From contig JAAEAF010006390.1 in the NCBI GenBank assembly GCA_011037195.1, positions 1-64,000 of the forward strand: DNA of 64,000 bases. The letters run 5' to 3'. Below the pieces are notes generated by a model that did not search any database, was not told the DNA's origin, and saw only the letters and a program-made list of their open reading frames with translations. The number at the start of each line of letters is the position of its first letter. The stretch's first letter is position 1. Positions 43,114-55,590 of this stretch are shown piece after piece. The position numbers and the translations under genes are program-made. This DNA comes from Triatoma infestans. Its lineage: Eukaryota > Arthropoda > Insecta > Hemiptera > Reduviidae.

Positions 43114-43766
43114 GATGTTAAAAGTGTGAATGTAATGTTGATGAAAACAAATAATTTCAGCGAGAGAGAAAGAGAGTAATAGTGGCAAAATGAAGATGAA
43201 AAAATAAGGCGAAAAAATGTATACTTACAGTAGGCAGTGGAATGAAAAGAAATAAAGAAGAGAAGAAAAAATTATATAAAAGTGAAGAAACAGAGGCTCC
43301 TTCTTCTAATGAGAGGAGAAAGGAGAGAAGAAAGTAAAGAGAAAAAACAAGGTCAATCCAAGTAATGAGAGAATATTTTTAGTGAAAGATGACAGCTGAG
43401 AGTTTATTGGCAGCTTTCTTGAAAAATTTTTTGACAAATTGTTTTATTATTAACTAAAATGACTTTTTTAATTTTTTCTTTTTTTTTTTAAATATTTTTT
43501 TCCTTAGATAACTTTCAAGGTGAATCAAGAAAAAAATTGTTTCTTGTTTAATTAAATTTTTTTTTCTCTCTTATAACAAGATTTAAAAATAGAAAAATTT
43601 GGCTGTTGATGAATGAATATTACTGTTTTACGACCAAATTGTATACGGATTTTTTTCGTATCTTCTTCGTGTGTATTATTTCGGGAGATAGTAATCTTTT
43701 GAAATGTATTGATACATTTAAGATAATTTTTAACATTTAAATGAATAAAGTAATAATTGTTAATTT
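43114..43766. other. No gene recognised
   Basis: Purine-rich and then T-rich spacer. No element is recognised. Confidence 0.35.
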
Positions 43767-43777
43767 ATTTAATATGA

Positions 43778-45161
43778 CTCCAGCAGATATTAAATTCCAG
43801 GTGATACGAATGATTCCGAACCTGTTAAACCCACACATCTTCCTTCTTCCTATAGACCCATCAGCTTACTACCGACACTAGGAAAAATTCTAGAAAAACT
43901 GCTACTAAAACGCATCAACCCCATATTTGCGGAGCTTGGTGTAGTGCCACACCACCAATTTGGGTTTCGAAGCTTGCACAATACAACTCAGCAGTGTCAC
44001 CGAGTGGTAGACGAGATAGCATCAGCATTAGAGAGAAAGCAGTATTGCACGGGAGCGTTTTTGGACGTTGCCCAGGCTTTTGATCGTGTTTGGCATCCTG
44101 GATTATTGTTCAAATTAAAGAGGTGTCTCCCATTCACTTACTTCCTTATTCTACGCTCATATCTCTCAGACAGATTTTTCCAGGTCAGTACCGGCTCAGC
44201 AATTTCTTCTTTCTCATCAGTGGGAGCGGGGGTGCCGCAGGGGAGTATTCTTGGCCCAGTACTGTACACTGTATACACATCCGATATACCCACACATCCG
44301 TCCACACTACTATGTACATATGCAGACGACACAGCCATACTAGCTTCTAGCACAAACCCAACATCAGCATCACACAAGTTACAGACACCCTTACATCTGT
44401 TAGAAACATGGGCAAAAAAGTGGAGAATTAAAATGAACCCACGAAAATCCCAACACGCCACGTTTACTCTCCGGCGGGGCTCCTGTCCTGCTGTCTATTT
44501 TAACAATAACTCTCTTCCTTCTGCCGACCTGGTGCGCTACCTTGGACTCTTCATAGACAAACGACTTACATGGAACCCACACACACGACTTAAAAGACAA
44601 GCACTGACTAAACGGGCCAAACTTCTCTACCGACTTATCGGAAGACGCTCTAAACTACCCACTGAACTGAAGAGACTAATATACAATACTATATTAAAAC
44701 CTATGTGGACTTACGGACTAGAGCTGTGGGGTTCAGCCAAACCGACCAACATACGGACTATACAGACGTTTCCATCAAAACTACTCCGACAGATAGTAGA
44801 CGCACCTTTTTACGTTACAAACCTAACTCTCCATAACGACCTCAACATTCCTTTCGTACAACAACTCGCCAAGACTAAATATAATAAATTTCACTCTGCT
44901 CTCTCTCACTGCTCTAATCCTTTCGTACAATCTCTCGCCTCCACTACCATCCCTGACAATCCACCACGCCGACTGAACCGCCAGTGGCCCCGAGATTTCC
45001 TTCGGGACTGATCAGTAGCTGGTATCCCGTAGAGAGTGCTACCACTGGGTAGTTTCTCTCCTTCTACTTTTCACGCCTCTGTAATCTCATCAACATATTT
45101 ACTTATTGTATGTATCTATATACAGATTGTAAATGGCTAAATAAAGAAAAAAAAAAAAAAA
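43778..45161 (+). mobile_element. Jockey-like non-LTR retrotransposon, copy 3, best preserved
   Basis: A 1384-base 5'-truncated insertion bounded by the perfect 11-base duplication ATTTAATATGA (43767-43777 and 45162-45172). It ends with AATAAAG and an A-run, as for an element copied from polyadenylated RNA. It carries an almost undamaged RT coding region. Because the ends are clear and the body is little decayed, it is probably the youngest of the three Jockey-like copies. Confidence 0.93.
43785..45011 (+). pseudogene. Jockey-like reverse transcriptase, 5'-truncated
   Basis: The open frame covers about 400 codons after one single-base deletion near 43820 (ADIKFQVIRMIP before it, KPTHLPSSYRPISLLPTLGK after it). 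Domains in order: HHQFGFRSLHNTTQQ; FLDVAQAFDRVWH (catalytic Asp); SYLSDRFF; GAGVPQGSILGPVLYTVYTS; TYADDTAILAS (catalytic Asp pair); WRIKMNPRKSQ; VRYLGLFIDKRLTWNPHTRL; WTYGLELWGSAKPTN; APFYVTNLTLHNDL; PPRRLNRQWPRDF at the stop. It is a complete RT palm and thumb, but the endonuclease and ORF1 are missing. It would have copied element RNA at a nicked chromosomal target. Confidence 0.93.
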
Positions 45162-45172
45162 ATTTAATATGA

Positions 45173-45552
45173 AACTAGATTATAAAAATATATTATTACA
45201 AAGGTGTATTGTGTAATGATGTGATAGTATATTTTTAATAATTAATTTTATTTCTATTTTTCTAATATGTGACAAATGAAAATAAATATTTGAAGAAATA
45301 AAAGAAAAAACGTTGAATGCCACGTGTAGCAGAGCATATTAGTATTACAGTATTAAATAAATAAAAACACATTATCTTTAACTAGCGTAGGAGCGGGTCT
45401 CTATAGAAGGCAACGCGCCAGCCGCACATGGTTATTTTCAAACTTAATTTTATTCTTACATCTACGAAAAACTTAAACTCAAGTTATATTTTTAACTAAA
45501 ACCTGTCCCAGTAATTACAATGTGCCGGTTCAAGGAAGTTACCCCTTCAGTC
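45173..45552. other. No gene recognised
   Basis: AT-rich spacer with nothing recognised. Confidence 0.35.
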
Positions 45553-45556
45553 ATCT

Positions 45557-45930
45557 ACCACTATGCTTGTCCAGTTGTTCTACCCTCTTCTCCATGTATA
45601 CCACACTGGGAGCGGAAGTATATCTCCATTCCTCAACTTGAACGATCTCTCTCTCTCTCACACACAAATACACACACACAGAGAAAGATAAGTTAGATGG
45701 AGACGGAGGTGAGGATAAGGTTTGATTAAAATGAAATCTACTGGAGAGGGGGAAAGTGATCATGAAAGATGTGTGAGAGATCTGTTCAAGTTGAGGAGTG
45801 GGAAATATGTTTCCGGTACCAGTATAGTGTGTATGGTGAGGGAGTGAGTGAATGGAGTATAGTGTGTATAGTGAGTATGGAGAGGGGGAGAGTCAAAGAG
45901 GTCATACAACTGGACAAGTGTAGTGGTCGA
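45557..45930. repeat. Imperfect inverted repeat with an internal short duplication
   Basis: The left arm (about 45557-45645) contains TTGTCCAGTTGTTCTACC and CATTCCTCAACTTGAAC. The right arm (about 45783-45926) contains GTTCAAGTTGAGGAGTGG and ATACAACTGGACAAGTGTAG. The right arm is lengthened by a tandem pair of GTATAGTGTGTAT words. The short open frames on both strands here are purine-rich artefacts. Confidence 0.65.
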
Positions 45931-46002
45931 GGAGTGGGGTATATATTTCCGTCCTTGTACCGCCACATTATAACTACTTCTCCCGATTCCAATTACAGTC
46001 CA

Positions 46003-47948
46003 TAAAAAATATAAAGTGATTAGAAATCAAGTTCAATCTCTGATAAAGTTGTCTAATAGGAAATTTTATGCCAAAAAAATTAATATGTGTACAAATTCCA
46101 AATCTCTTTGGACGGAATTAAGAAATCATGATCTTGTGAAATCTACACTTTTTTGTAATAATCCATTCACCCCAGATCCTCTGTCCTCACAATTTGTAAG
46201 TTTTGATGAAAATAAATTCTATATTAAGCACATCATTCTTGATACTTTTTTAAACAGTATCCTCCAGGCTAAATCTGATGCTAGAGGAACCGATGAATTA
46301 CCTATTTCTATTATCAAAATGTCCTTATCGTATATTATTCCTTATGTCCTAGATATTTACAATCATTGCGTTTCCTTTTCTTGCTAAAAAAAATCTTGTA
46401 TCAAACCCATTCCTAAATCAAAAAATCCCTCCTCACTAAGTGACTACCGCCCAATTTCTAAAGAATAGTGTTTTTTCAATTATCAGACTAATTAAGTAGC
46501 AATAATTTACACTACCCGTTTCAATCAGGTTATCGAAAGGGATTCAACAGGCAGAGTGCATTGCTGAAAATAACTAGATGATATTAGTAAAGCGGCTGAT
46601 AATAGACTGGTAACAATTCTAGTTTTGTTTGATTTTAGTAAGGCATTTGACTGGTTAATCCCAATTTATTATTGAGAAAGTTGAAAAATATTGGTTTTTC
46701 TGTGAGCTCATTCAAATTGTTTCAATCTTATTTTGAAAATAGAGAACAGCAAGTTATCGTGGATAATATGGCTTCTTGCTGGCAGAAGATTAGTGCTGGA
46801 GTTTCGCAAGGATCAGAACTGGATCCCTTACTTTTCTCTATTTATGTCAGTAGCAACAATCAAGTGATGAAGTTTTGCAATCATCAGATATATGCTGATG
46901 ATTTGCAGATCTATTATACATTGTCTTCCAGCATCATTAGATGAAGGCATTCGTAAAGTCCAGATTGATGTTTCTTCGATATCTTCTTGGGCCGAAAGTA
47001 ATTGTCTTAAGATAAATATTTCAAAAACTAAGGCATTGATTGTGGGAAGCTCGAAATTCATTAGTAGAATTCATTTTGAGAATTTACCACATTCTTGTAA
47101 TAAATGGTGCCTGTATACCCTACGTTAGTTCAGCAAACAATTTAGGTGTAATTATTAACAATACATTATCTTGGACTGATAACATACAACAGATAGGATA
47201 TATAAAACTATATACCAATTAAAATATAATAGCCATGTGTTTACCTAAGGACCTTTGAAAGATGCTCATTTCCACGCTAGCGTTCCTCATTTAGTAGATT
47301 ATTGCTGTTTAGTTTATAATGACCTCACTAGTGAATTGAATACTAAACTTCAAAAAGCCCTCAATTCATGTGTCAGATACATTTTTAAGCTTAGGAATGA
47401 TGAACACACAACTCCTCACCTTTTATCTCTTCGTTGGTTGAATTGCGAAAATAGGAGAAAGTATTTCTTGGGTATGATGATCTACGTTCTCCTTAGCACT
47501 AAGGTTCCCTCGTACCTTGCCAGTTCACTTGTTTTCAAGTCTAATGTCAAAAAACGATTTACCAGAACTAACTTGACAGAATTAGTTATACCGGTGCTTC
47601 GCACCACCACCTGTCAGAGATCTTTTGTTATTGCGGGCAGTAAATTTTGCTTGAATTCTACACCAATATCAATTCAAGCATGAAAAACTTTAACAACTTT
47701 TAAAAGTAAATTATATGATCACTTATTTAATACTCAATAGTCTTGTTAATTGATTTTTTATTTCTTTCCATATTGTATAGTATTTGAACTTTTTTATTTA
47801 TTTATTTATTTTTATTGCTCTGTTCTTAATTTAATTTAATATTTTTTTTTAAGTTTAATACAACTTTTATTTTTATTGTAATAATATTGTAAGTTGTTCC
47901 TAAGGGAATTCATTCCCAGGACATAAATAAAGTTTCTTTCTTTCTTTA
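46003..47948 (+). pseudogene. CR1/L2-like non-LTR retrotransposon relic
   Basis: The plus strand starts upstream of RT (RNQVQSLIKLSNRKFYAKKI, about 46020). It passes through a decayed RT entry block (FQSGYRKGFNRQSALLK), VLFDFSKAFD-like remains near 46625, SSFKLFQSYFENREQQVI, AGVSQGSELDPLLFSIYV, IYADDLQIYY (about 46890, catalytic box) and NCLKINISKTKALIV. Then come VDYCCLVYNDLTSELNTKLQ, CVRYIFKLRNDEHTTP and RFTRTNLTELVIPVLRTTTC near the end. It is interrupted by numerous stops and shifts. The 3' end has AATAAAG and a short CTTT repeat at about 47928-47945. The clade is suggested by the C-terminal block, not proven. Confidence 0.85.
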
Positions 47949-49782
47949 AAACCTACTTTTTTTTCAACTTTTATTGTTGAATAACTGAGTGCCATCAACT
48001 ACTTTCGAAGCTACTTTCGAACTTCCTCCGCTCTTCGAAGAATGGGTACGACTCTTCCTGCCTTCAGAATGTCAGCTGGTTCATCGCCATTGGTCTACCA
48101 TCTTCATTTCCTTTATATTTGTATTTTTTGTTTTCATTCTCAGTTTTACAGTTTTTATCTAACAACAAGCATTTATATAAGGGGGCAAGAAGATACGGAA
48201 GTGACAGCAATCTTCTGAATGGAGGAAATTTTGTGACACAGTATTGTGAACGTTTTGTAATATTAAGCTAAGCAATAGTCTACAAAATACATATCCTGGT
48301 ATGCTTTATCTAAAAAAGAGAACAACTCATTAAGTTAAATCCTTAGTATCCATCCCTAAGTATAATTTCAGCTCTGAAAAAGAAACTTAGTTCGAACTTT
48401 CAGTTCAGAAACTGAAAAAGAAAAGTTGAATAGGCTAACTTTTAATACTTATTGCAAATAAAAATTTAAATTAAATCTTGTAAGGACGGATTATTATGAC
48501 CTTATGGTTGGTAAAACCAAAGAGAATATGAAATTGGTACTTTCTGCGACATTTTTTTTTTTTTAATGCGTAATACTTACCTCTGAGCGTTTTGTGTCCA
48601 AGATATACAGCAAACTGACAAACATAATAAAATTTAGATTTAAACACCCATGATCTTAGAGAAATATGAAATATTTAGAATAAAACGATTTTACTCAAAA
48701 ATTGAGGATCGAATAGTCGTTATGGATTCATTTTAATTAGAGCATCGCTACTAATAATATAAAATAATTGAGATATAAAAAGATTAACAAAAGAAAAACT
48801 AGAGAGAAATTAATTATCATTATTATTTTATTTACCAATAGAAAATAATTAATATTTCAGCGGAAGATCTCAATAATAAGGAAGATAAACGACCATTATT
48901 TTGAATCAAGAACCAGTATAACTTAAATACATAAGTATCGTTAGTTATAAAGCAGGAGACTAGGTAGACAGAGTACACAGTCGGGGAGGATAGTAATGAA
49001 ACGGGCAATCAATGGTCCGTATCGGGAAAGTGGCCGAGCGCTTCCCCAACTACCACTGGAAGGCAAAGCACATCACTACCCTGAGTTGAATATTAAACAA
49101 ACTCTACCTCTTTGGATAAGAGCCACATTTGAATCTACTTCAATACAAAATGTCTCTTCTCCCCTTTCTAAATTGAAACTGTAAACGCTTTTCTAATGTT
49201 AATAAACATTCTTATACTTTTTAAATACAGAATAGCATTTATTTTGGTTATTCCATAATTAGTGAAATTTGCAATTATTGTTTTAGAGCGTTTGTTGATA
49301 AAATATTGTCTGCTTGAGTTATTTCAAAATAGATTGTAAGCTATTTACATAAATTTAAACATAACTTTATTAATGGACTTCTTCAACCAAAAAAACGGGT
49401 CATTCCTTGCCTTTCATTACTTATTATAACAAAACAAAAAAAAATGGTCTCAAGACGGTATTTTTTAATAATTTCGCTCCAATAATTTTTTCGCCAAAAC
49501 CATATTATTGAAAGTGTATAAAAAATATTAATCCGACTACCATCTCTAATAAATTATTCAATACTACCTATCTCTCCTTGTTTGGTTGTTTGGTTGTTCA
49601 AAAAAGTATGAAAAGTAACCGACCTACACCGAAGGGAAAGTTTTCTGTTGTAAAAATGTTAACTAAAGGAAGCAAAGAACGAGTAACAAGCAAATCTGGA
49701 TAGCCATGGTGTGGACAAAGAAGCGTCTCTTCTTTGATTAATTCCCAGAAATGAGGGAACCATTATCGCTGTACGAGATCAA
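47949..49782. other. No gene recognised
   Basis: AT-rich spacer. The 62-codon frame at 48996-49184 has no recognised domain. Confidence 0.35.
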
Positions 49783-50345
49783 ATGGTGGCCACTAGTAAC
49801 TATCCTAAAGGACCAATCCGTCACAGACACAAGTTGCACGCTTTGCTGAATGGCCTGGATATAGTCCACCATCTGCTCGCAATTTGTCCAGCGGTAGCCC
49901 AAAAGGAATATCTATTCAGACATAACAGCATGATGAAACGCTTTTGCATAACAGCATTGGCAAAGACTAGTCCAGCACGTCCAGATAAGTTTAGTCCAGC
50001 ATGCCGAGCCGTACCACAGATCTGATCCCCAACTGGCCCTTGTGGAAAGCTGCTATACGAGACTAAGTGGTCTTAACCATTTAAAAGATTGCTAATACTC
50101 AGCCATACGTTGTCTGGGTTGACAAGGAAAAAATCCGAGTAATGTTAATCGACGTAAGTGTTCCAGATGCAGCCAACCTGGCCGGTACGTAAACAGAAAA
50201 ACTACGGATCACTGACTGGGGAGATATCTTCTGTCTGGAAAGGGGAGTCTTGGATGAAAATGGTGCCGCTAATTATGTCTGGAGTAGGGATGGTGCCTGG
50301 TTCCTAGGGATTAGACAAACTCTGATTGGAAATATGCAACAGGCA
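49783..50345 (+). pseudogene. C-terminus of an R2/R4-type retrotransposon with restriction-like endonuclease remains
   Basis: The plus strand reads GLDIVHHLLAICPAVAQKEY, LFRHNSMMKRFC (49783-50025) and, further on in other frames, YVVWVDKEKIRVMLIDVSVP, DAANLAGT, a stop, TEKLRITDWGDIF and QQAVDL. The CP...KEYxxRHN stretch and the later RPD...IDVSVP block are, from memory of such families, the signature of the C-terminal PD-(D/E)XK nuclease used by R2/R4-like elements instead of an APE endonuclease. Here the expected PD reads PY (near 50115), so the nuclease motif is damaged. There is no RT upstream. Confidence 0.6.
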
Positions 50346-50659
50346 GTAGACCTTCACTCTTCTTCACTAGAGTTATCAGAGAGGTCTTGCGGGTAGAGTC
50401 ATAATAGGCCCTGCCTGGACACCTTTCTCCAAATTATGTATGTGTAGGGTAAGTGGGTATATATGTATGTTCCTAAGATGTGTGGTAATATGTATAATGT
50501 ATTTGTACGACTGTGGTGTGAATGTGTAAGTTTGTATATCTGTAATCTTTTTATACAGCTTCAGCTACTTCTTTTGCCTAACGGCCGCAAAGTGCCTAAA
50601 CCAGCAGAGGCTGTGGATAAATGAATTAGTAATAATAATAAAACCTGTTTCTGTACTGA

Positions 50660-50930
50660 CTATAAATGGTATTCAGAAGGAGAGAAAATGGGTTGTATAG
50701 ATATATAAACTAGAAGTATGGGTGAACATTGTATAATCGAAAAGTAGCACAAAGTGCCTGGACTTTACACTAAAATATATAAAATGGTGGTGAGTGATTA
50801 AGAGAAAGGTTGATGACACATTGTGCCTGCTGTATGAACTCTGCTGCAAGACTCGTCGGTAAACTCCTTCTAATGGCTGACCTTCCTTTCTTCCACTCTT
50901 GTCTGGCATAAACTAGTGAGTGAGACTGTC
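50660..50930 (+). repeat. Single-arm relative of the 16.2-kb palindrome
   Basis: TGCCTGGACTTTACACTA at 50755 and TGATGACACATTGTG...GCTGTATGAACTC at about 50811 occur in the same order and similar spacing as TGCCTGGACTTTACACTT (16314) and TAATGACACGTAGTG...GCTGTATGAACTC (16361) in the left arm there. There is no inverted partner here. Confidence 0.5.
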
Positions 50931-52094
50931 TCGCGCTCTGTTCGAATCCTATTACAGACTACACGAATGCTTTCGATTTACTACCACATTCATGGTTACA
51001 AGTCATTTTAACTTAAATTAACCCAGTGATAGTGAACTTCTTGGAGTTGATAATACAAGGATGGAAAATGAAAATATTTATTTCTGAGGGAAGCACTGAA
51101 GGGTACAAGATTGTAAACAAAAATCGTTTCGTTTGCGTATTATAAAATTAAATAGAATTTTTAATATATTTAAAATTTAATGTAACCGTCACTTAAGACT
51201 TGTAGTGCATCTTTGTCCACTTTGTATTTGAGCAGTTCCCCCCTGAAGCTGAATGGCTGGCGCCGGGTGCATAAATACTCTGTATATTACTTGTTGCGAT
51301 TTCCCAAATTCCTCGCCGTGGTCGATTATCCTTTAAAACAGTCCAGTTTTTACTTTCTACTTTAATTTTCGGAAACAGTATGTATTTTTATAAGATTGGG
51401 AGGTTAGCCTTACGCCCAACTCCCAACCTGAGGAATGAATTCAGAGCTCCCTTCCCTAGGCAAGTTGCCTTTTCTATTGCTGTGAGCCTTGCCCGCCCAC
51501 GAAGGTCATTTAGCGTTGCCCAGGGTGTACCATGCGGACGCGATCTACACACTTAAGATTATATATTTGAAACTATTAAAGAGGATTTTTATAGAATGAT
51601 AAAGGAATGATTTTTAGAATTCCTGAATAGTTCATTACTTTTACCAAAGCGATAATAATATTATAAAATATTCATTAGTGAATGAGAAACAAAGAATGAA
51701 TGAATGAAGGAAAAATATTGCTAACAGCTTTATAAAATAGAAGAGAAAGTCAATAGAATGAAGAAAATGACAATGTCACATAATATTTATATATAAAATA
51801 ACAGAAGAGAAACTGGCAAATTTACTCGAATTATAGATATCATTGAGGAAAAAATGTTCTGGAGAAAAGAAAGTAAAAAAAATGAGATGAAGAACGATAC
51901 AATACTACCGTGTTTTGATACATCAGCCTGGTCGGTTGAACTTAGTTCTTGTTGTTGGATCAAAAAGAGGATCAAAGGTTCAAGTTTTGATAGCAATTCT
52001 TTGTACAGTAAAAGTTACAATACAATAGTCGTGCTTTACTTCATAATAAATAAAGTATCTAAAGTTAATAACTTTGTTTTTTCACTTTGTATTA

Positions 52095-52130
<36 letters not shown>

Positions 52131-52384
52131 CATTACAAATATATATATATATATAAACTTTTTGTGGTTAAATATTCCATTTCTTTGCGTGCACATATGT
52201 TTTTATTATAATTTTTTTCTTAACTAATTTGAAAATTTTTATTCATCCTGGCTTTTGCCACTATAATTTTTTTTAAAAACTTGTATGACAGCGAAATATA
52301 TTTGAAGACTAAACTGTGATAGTACCCGGCACCAACGGCTCATGTACATTTGAAAGGGTAATGGAGTTTTCTTAACTGGGATCT
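50931..52384. other. No gene recognised; (AT)n tracts
   Basis: (AT)n tracts at about 52098-52125 and 52139-52156. A less AT-rich patch at 51400-51540 translates on the minus strand without stops for about 45 codons (TLNDLRGRARLTAIEKATCL...), but I do not recognise it. Confidence 0.35.
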
Positions 52385-52800
52385 CAGATGACTCATCCAA
52401 TCACACATCTATGGAAATGCGGTGGAGGATTGCAGCAAGCCAATAGATGTTATTTCAGTCTGCTGAAACATCTAATAGGCAAGTTCATTAGTAGACCAAC
52501 GAAATCCCAGCTTCACAAAATGCTAATTCGTCCCGTCATTACTTATGCCACTCAGACATGGACCATATCAAAAAAAAAGATGAGAAGAACTTGTCTTCGA
52601 AAAGAAGATCCTTCGAAAAATCTTCGGTGCGGTAACAGACAAGTTGGGCTGGCGAAACAGAAAGAATAGGGAACTATATGAGTAGTTCGGCGAAGCAGAT
52701 GTTGTCCGCTTCGTCAGGCTAGGAAGACTGAGCTGGACAGGCAACTTGGCCAGAATTGGAGAAGCAATTAACCAGAAAAATATAATAAAAGTAAGTTGGG
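52385..52800 (+). pseudogene. RTE-like C-terminal relic
   Basis: The plus strand reads NRCYFSLLKHLIGKFISRPT, KSQLHKMLIRPVITYATQTW, TISKKK. After a shift it continues as SFEKSSVR-like remains of the RKILRKIFG block, then pieces matching NKELYELFGEADVVRFVRLGRL-type sequence and WTGNLAR-like sequence. The LxRPVxTYxxxTW motif is the post-RT block of RTE-like elements. About 130 codons survive, broken by two or more shifts. Confidence 0.75.
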
Positions 52801-53439
52801 AAAACTTTTAGCTATAATACACTTGATTCTATTACACATCAAATAAAAATAACTTATAAATTAAGTTGAATTAACTTCAGATCTTCAGATTGCTAGAAAA
52901 CTGCTACAAACCAAAGTGGTAAAACACGTGTGTATACAAAACGGCTAACAATGTTCAGCTGTTTAAATGTTCAATCTATTAAGTAAGACTTGCCGAATAA
53001 TTAAAAATATATATATGTAATAAAAATAACTGTTAGTTAACAGAAATGTAACAGATATCAGCTAGCCTTTACTGGTTATTTCCATTATTTGTGAGAATAT
53101 CTTTGGACATAATCTTCTCAAAGAGGTAATTTATTATAGCTCATTAAAAATTTTCATATATCCTAATTACCATCTTTGTTCATTATTTACATTAGACATA
53201 ATTATTTACATTAAACTAAATATTTTATGATCTCGTATTTGGAGCAGCTGAATTTCCATAATTTTTATACTTCGGGTTCTCGACCAAAGGTTAAGTTTCT
53301 TTTCTTTTCTTCACCATTCTAAATTTATTTTACAATCTTCAAATCTACATAAAACAAATAACATTTGAGTGTTTTTTTTTAAACCAATCAAAGCTGTTCC
53401 CCTAAAACTCTCAAGAATCAATTTTCTTAGTGAAAGCCT
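52801..53439. other. No gene recognised
   Basis: AT-rich spacer with nothing recognised. Confidence 0.35.
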
Positions 53440-53765
53440 TAAAATAAAAATGATAGACATTTATCCGTTTAAAAAGTATCTATATAAAGTTTGAAGAAAA
53501 TCGCTTAAACCATTTTTGAGGAAATCGTAATAAAAAAAACCTGAAAATACCATTCCATAATATCGACTACCGGTTAATGGATTTTTACCCACTAAAGGGA
53601 AGGTCTAGTTAGAGATATCTTTTTCCTTTCTGAGATATTTCATACACAAGCATATATATAAATATATAATTCTCTAAATACATTTTTTACATAGAGAAAA
53701 ACAAACATGCATTTCTGCTAAAAATTTAATTTTAAAAATCTGACAAGATTGCAACAACAAGAAAA
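53440..53765 (-). repeat. Repeat A, old diverged copy
   Basis: AGTTTGAAGAAAATCGC, CCATTTTTGAGGAAATCG, TACCGGTTAATGG and, at the far end, AATCTGACAAGATTGCAAC follow the minus-strand order of Repeat A. The (GT)n block has become ACACAAGCATATATATAAA. Confidence 0.5.
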
Positions 53766-54564
53766 AAGTGAAATTATTAGAATAGAAAGAAACAAAAAAT
53801 AAGAGTGGATTGTAGTGCAAGAAAGAAATGCAAAAATAATAGTTTTGAAAAATAGTTTAGTGAATTTTGACAATATTTAAGTGAAACAGTTTTGGAAAAT
53901 ATATAGTGAATTGACCTTTAAAGAGTCAGGTACTAAAATATAAGGTCATTGCAATTAAAGAAACAAAAGGCACAAGAATCCGTTAGGCCAACTCTTTTGT
54001 AAGAGAAAATCCCCCGCTACAGCAGGGCATTCTTTAGACAGTCTAAATTAAACATTCAACCAGAACATATCAGGAATCGTTCTCTAAAAATCAGTGGCAG
54101 TTTCACAATATATTAATAAGTTTATAATATCTTGCAAATAACTTGTAGTTATTATTTTAATAGAATATATTTATTGTTAGCAGTGGTGACTACTTTCTTA
54201 TTTCTGATACTTCACTCTCTTAAACATATATACTTACAAACACAAGCCTTTTTACTAAACCGCTCACAGCCACTACAAACAACAACACTCACACACATCC
54301 CATAACTTTCATGATCGACTACTATACCCTAACCTTTGGCATAGACAGGGGGTGTTATGGCGTTTACATATCGCACACTTTACAAACTGTTGCGAAAATA
54401 AAATTGACGTAGAAAATACAACGCCAGGATTTATACTAGGGTACAGATTTTTTATTGACACTTTTTTTGTTTTATTTTACTTTGTTTTAACCAATCATTA
54501 CGATTCTTAGTTGTTTATAACGCTTCTCCCCAAAAAATCTTTGTACCTGGCTCCTTTTTTACTG
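53766..54564. other. No gene recognised
   Basis: AT-rich spacer with nothing recognised. Confidence 0.35.
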
Positions 54565-55590
54565 ATATGTTTTACTTTCGCTTACTCCTAGTAAGAGGAA
54601 GTATTGTAATCGTGTCAATTTTCGATATTGAGTTATCACCGTAAATATCCGTTTTGCGGTCCACCTGAGTCCAAAAGGGGTTTTTTAGCAAATTGTCCGT
54701 TGTGTGTGTGTGTGTGTGTGTGTGCGTGTGTGTATGTGAACAGCATAGCTAAAAAACGAAAAACCGTAGAAAGCTAAAACTTGATATTCCGTTTAGGAAT
54801 CACCATGCGATCTGACTGTGCGTTACCTGTCAAAATTTCTCAACCGGAAGTACCACTTTACTAGTTAGTTTTTTTACTTTTTTGCGTTTTTCTCAAAAAT
54901 AGCTCCAACGATTTTGTTTAAACTTGATACATCAACTACATATACAAGGGGCTACAACTTTTATTTGAAACATTTCTCTGGAAAAATTCATTTAAGGGCA
55001 ATTTTGTGGGAAGGGTGGGGATAGGTTAACCTCTAAAGTGCTATTTCAGTTTATTACACAATTCGGACAATTAAATAATGTTAATTAGAATTAAATATGT
55101 TGTTGAAATTCCGAATTTGAGGAAAATCGGATAACTGAAAGTGCTTTTGTTTTAACACTTTACTAAATGATTTTTCACTTTTTCGCGATTTTCTCAAAAA
55201 TGGCCCCGACGATTTTCTTGAAACTACATATATAAACTAAACATACAACGATATACAACTTTTATATAAAACATTTTTCTGGAAAAATTCATTTAAGGGC
55301 ACTTTTAGGTGAGGGGTAGGGTTACAGCTTCCTCTAAAGTTGCATCATACTTGATTATACAACTCTATCATCCAAATGAAATTAATTAGAAATAAATAGA
55401 TAGCCAAAATTTCGAGTTTGAAGGAAATCAGTAAACCGGAAGTACGCTTTTACTGAATAGTTTTTTTTCAGTTTTCGACAAATTTCATTAAATTTGGTGC
55501 AAAAACTATAAAATTTGTTTGTTATAATTTTGAGAACTGGAGTAAGAGAAAGTTGTGTGAGTGTTTCACACCAGATTTTTTTTTTTTTTT
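54565..55590 (+). repeat. Repeat A, full copy with two internal units
   Basis: The 5' hairpin CTTACT-cct-AGTAAG is at 54581-54595. The (GT)n tract is at about 54702-54734, followed by CAACCGGAAGTACCACTTT. Two tandem internal units (about 54885-55180 and 55190-55440) each contain AATTCATTTAAGGGCA and ATTAATTAGAA-type words. The terminal block is CTGGAGTAAGAGAAAGTTGTG and it ends in TTTCACACCAGA plus a T-run. At ~1.0 kb it is the best reference copy in the window. Confidence 0.88.

Noticed and set aside
43944..45011. 355-codon frame as a host gene
   Set aside because: All motifs are Jockey-like RT, and it sits in an insertion with an 11-bp target duplication and A-tail.
51400..51540. Minus-strand stop-free stretch starting TLNDLRGRARLTAIEK
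   Set aside because: About 45 codons in a less AT-rich patch, with no family recognised and no extension; could be chance or old coding sequence.
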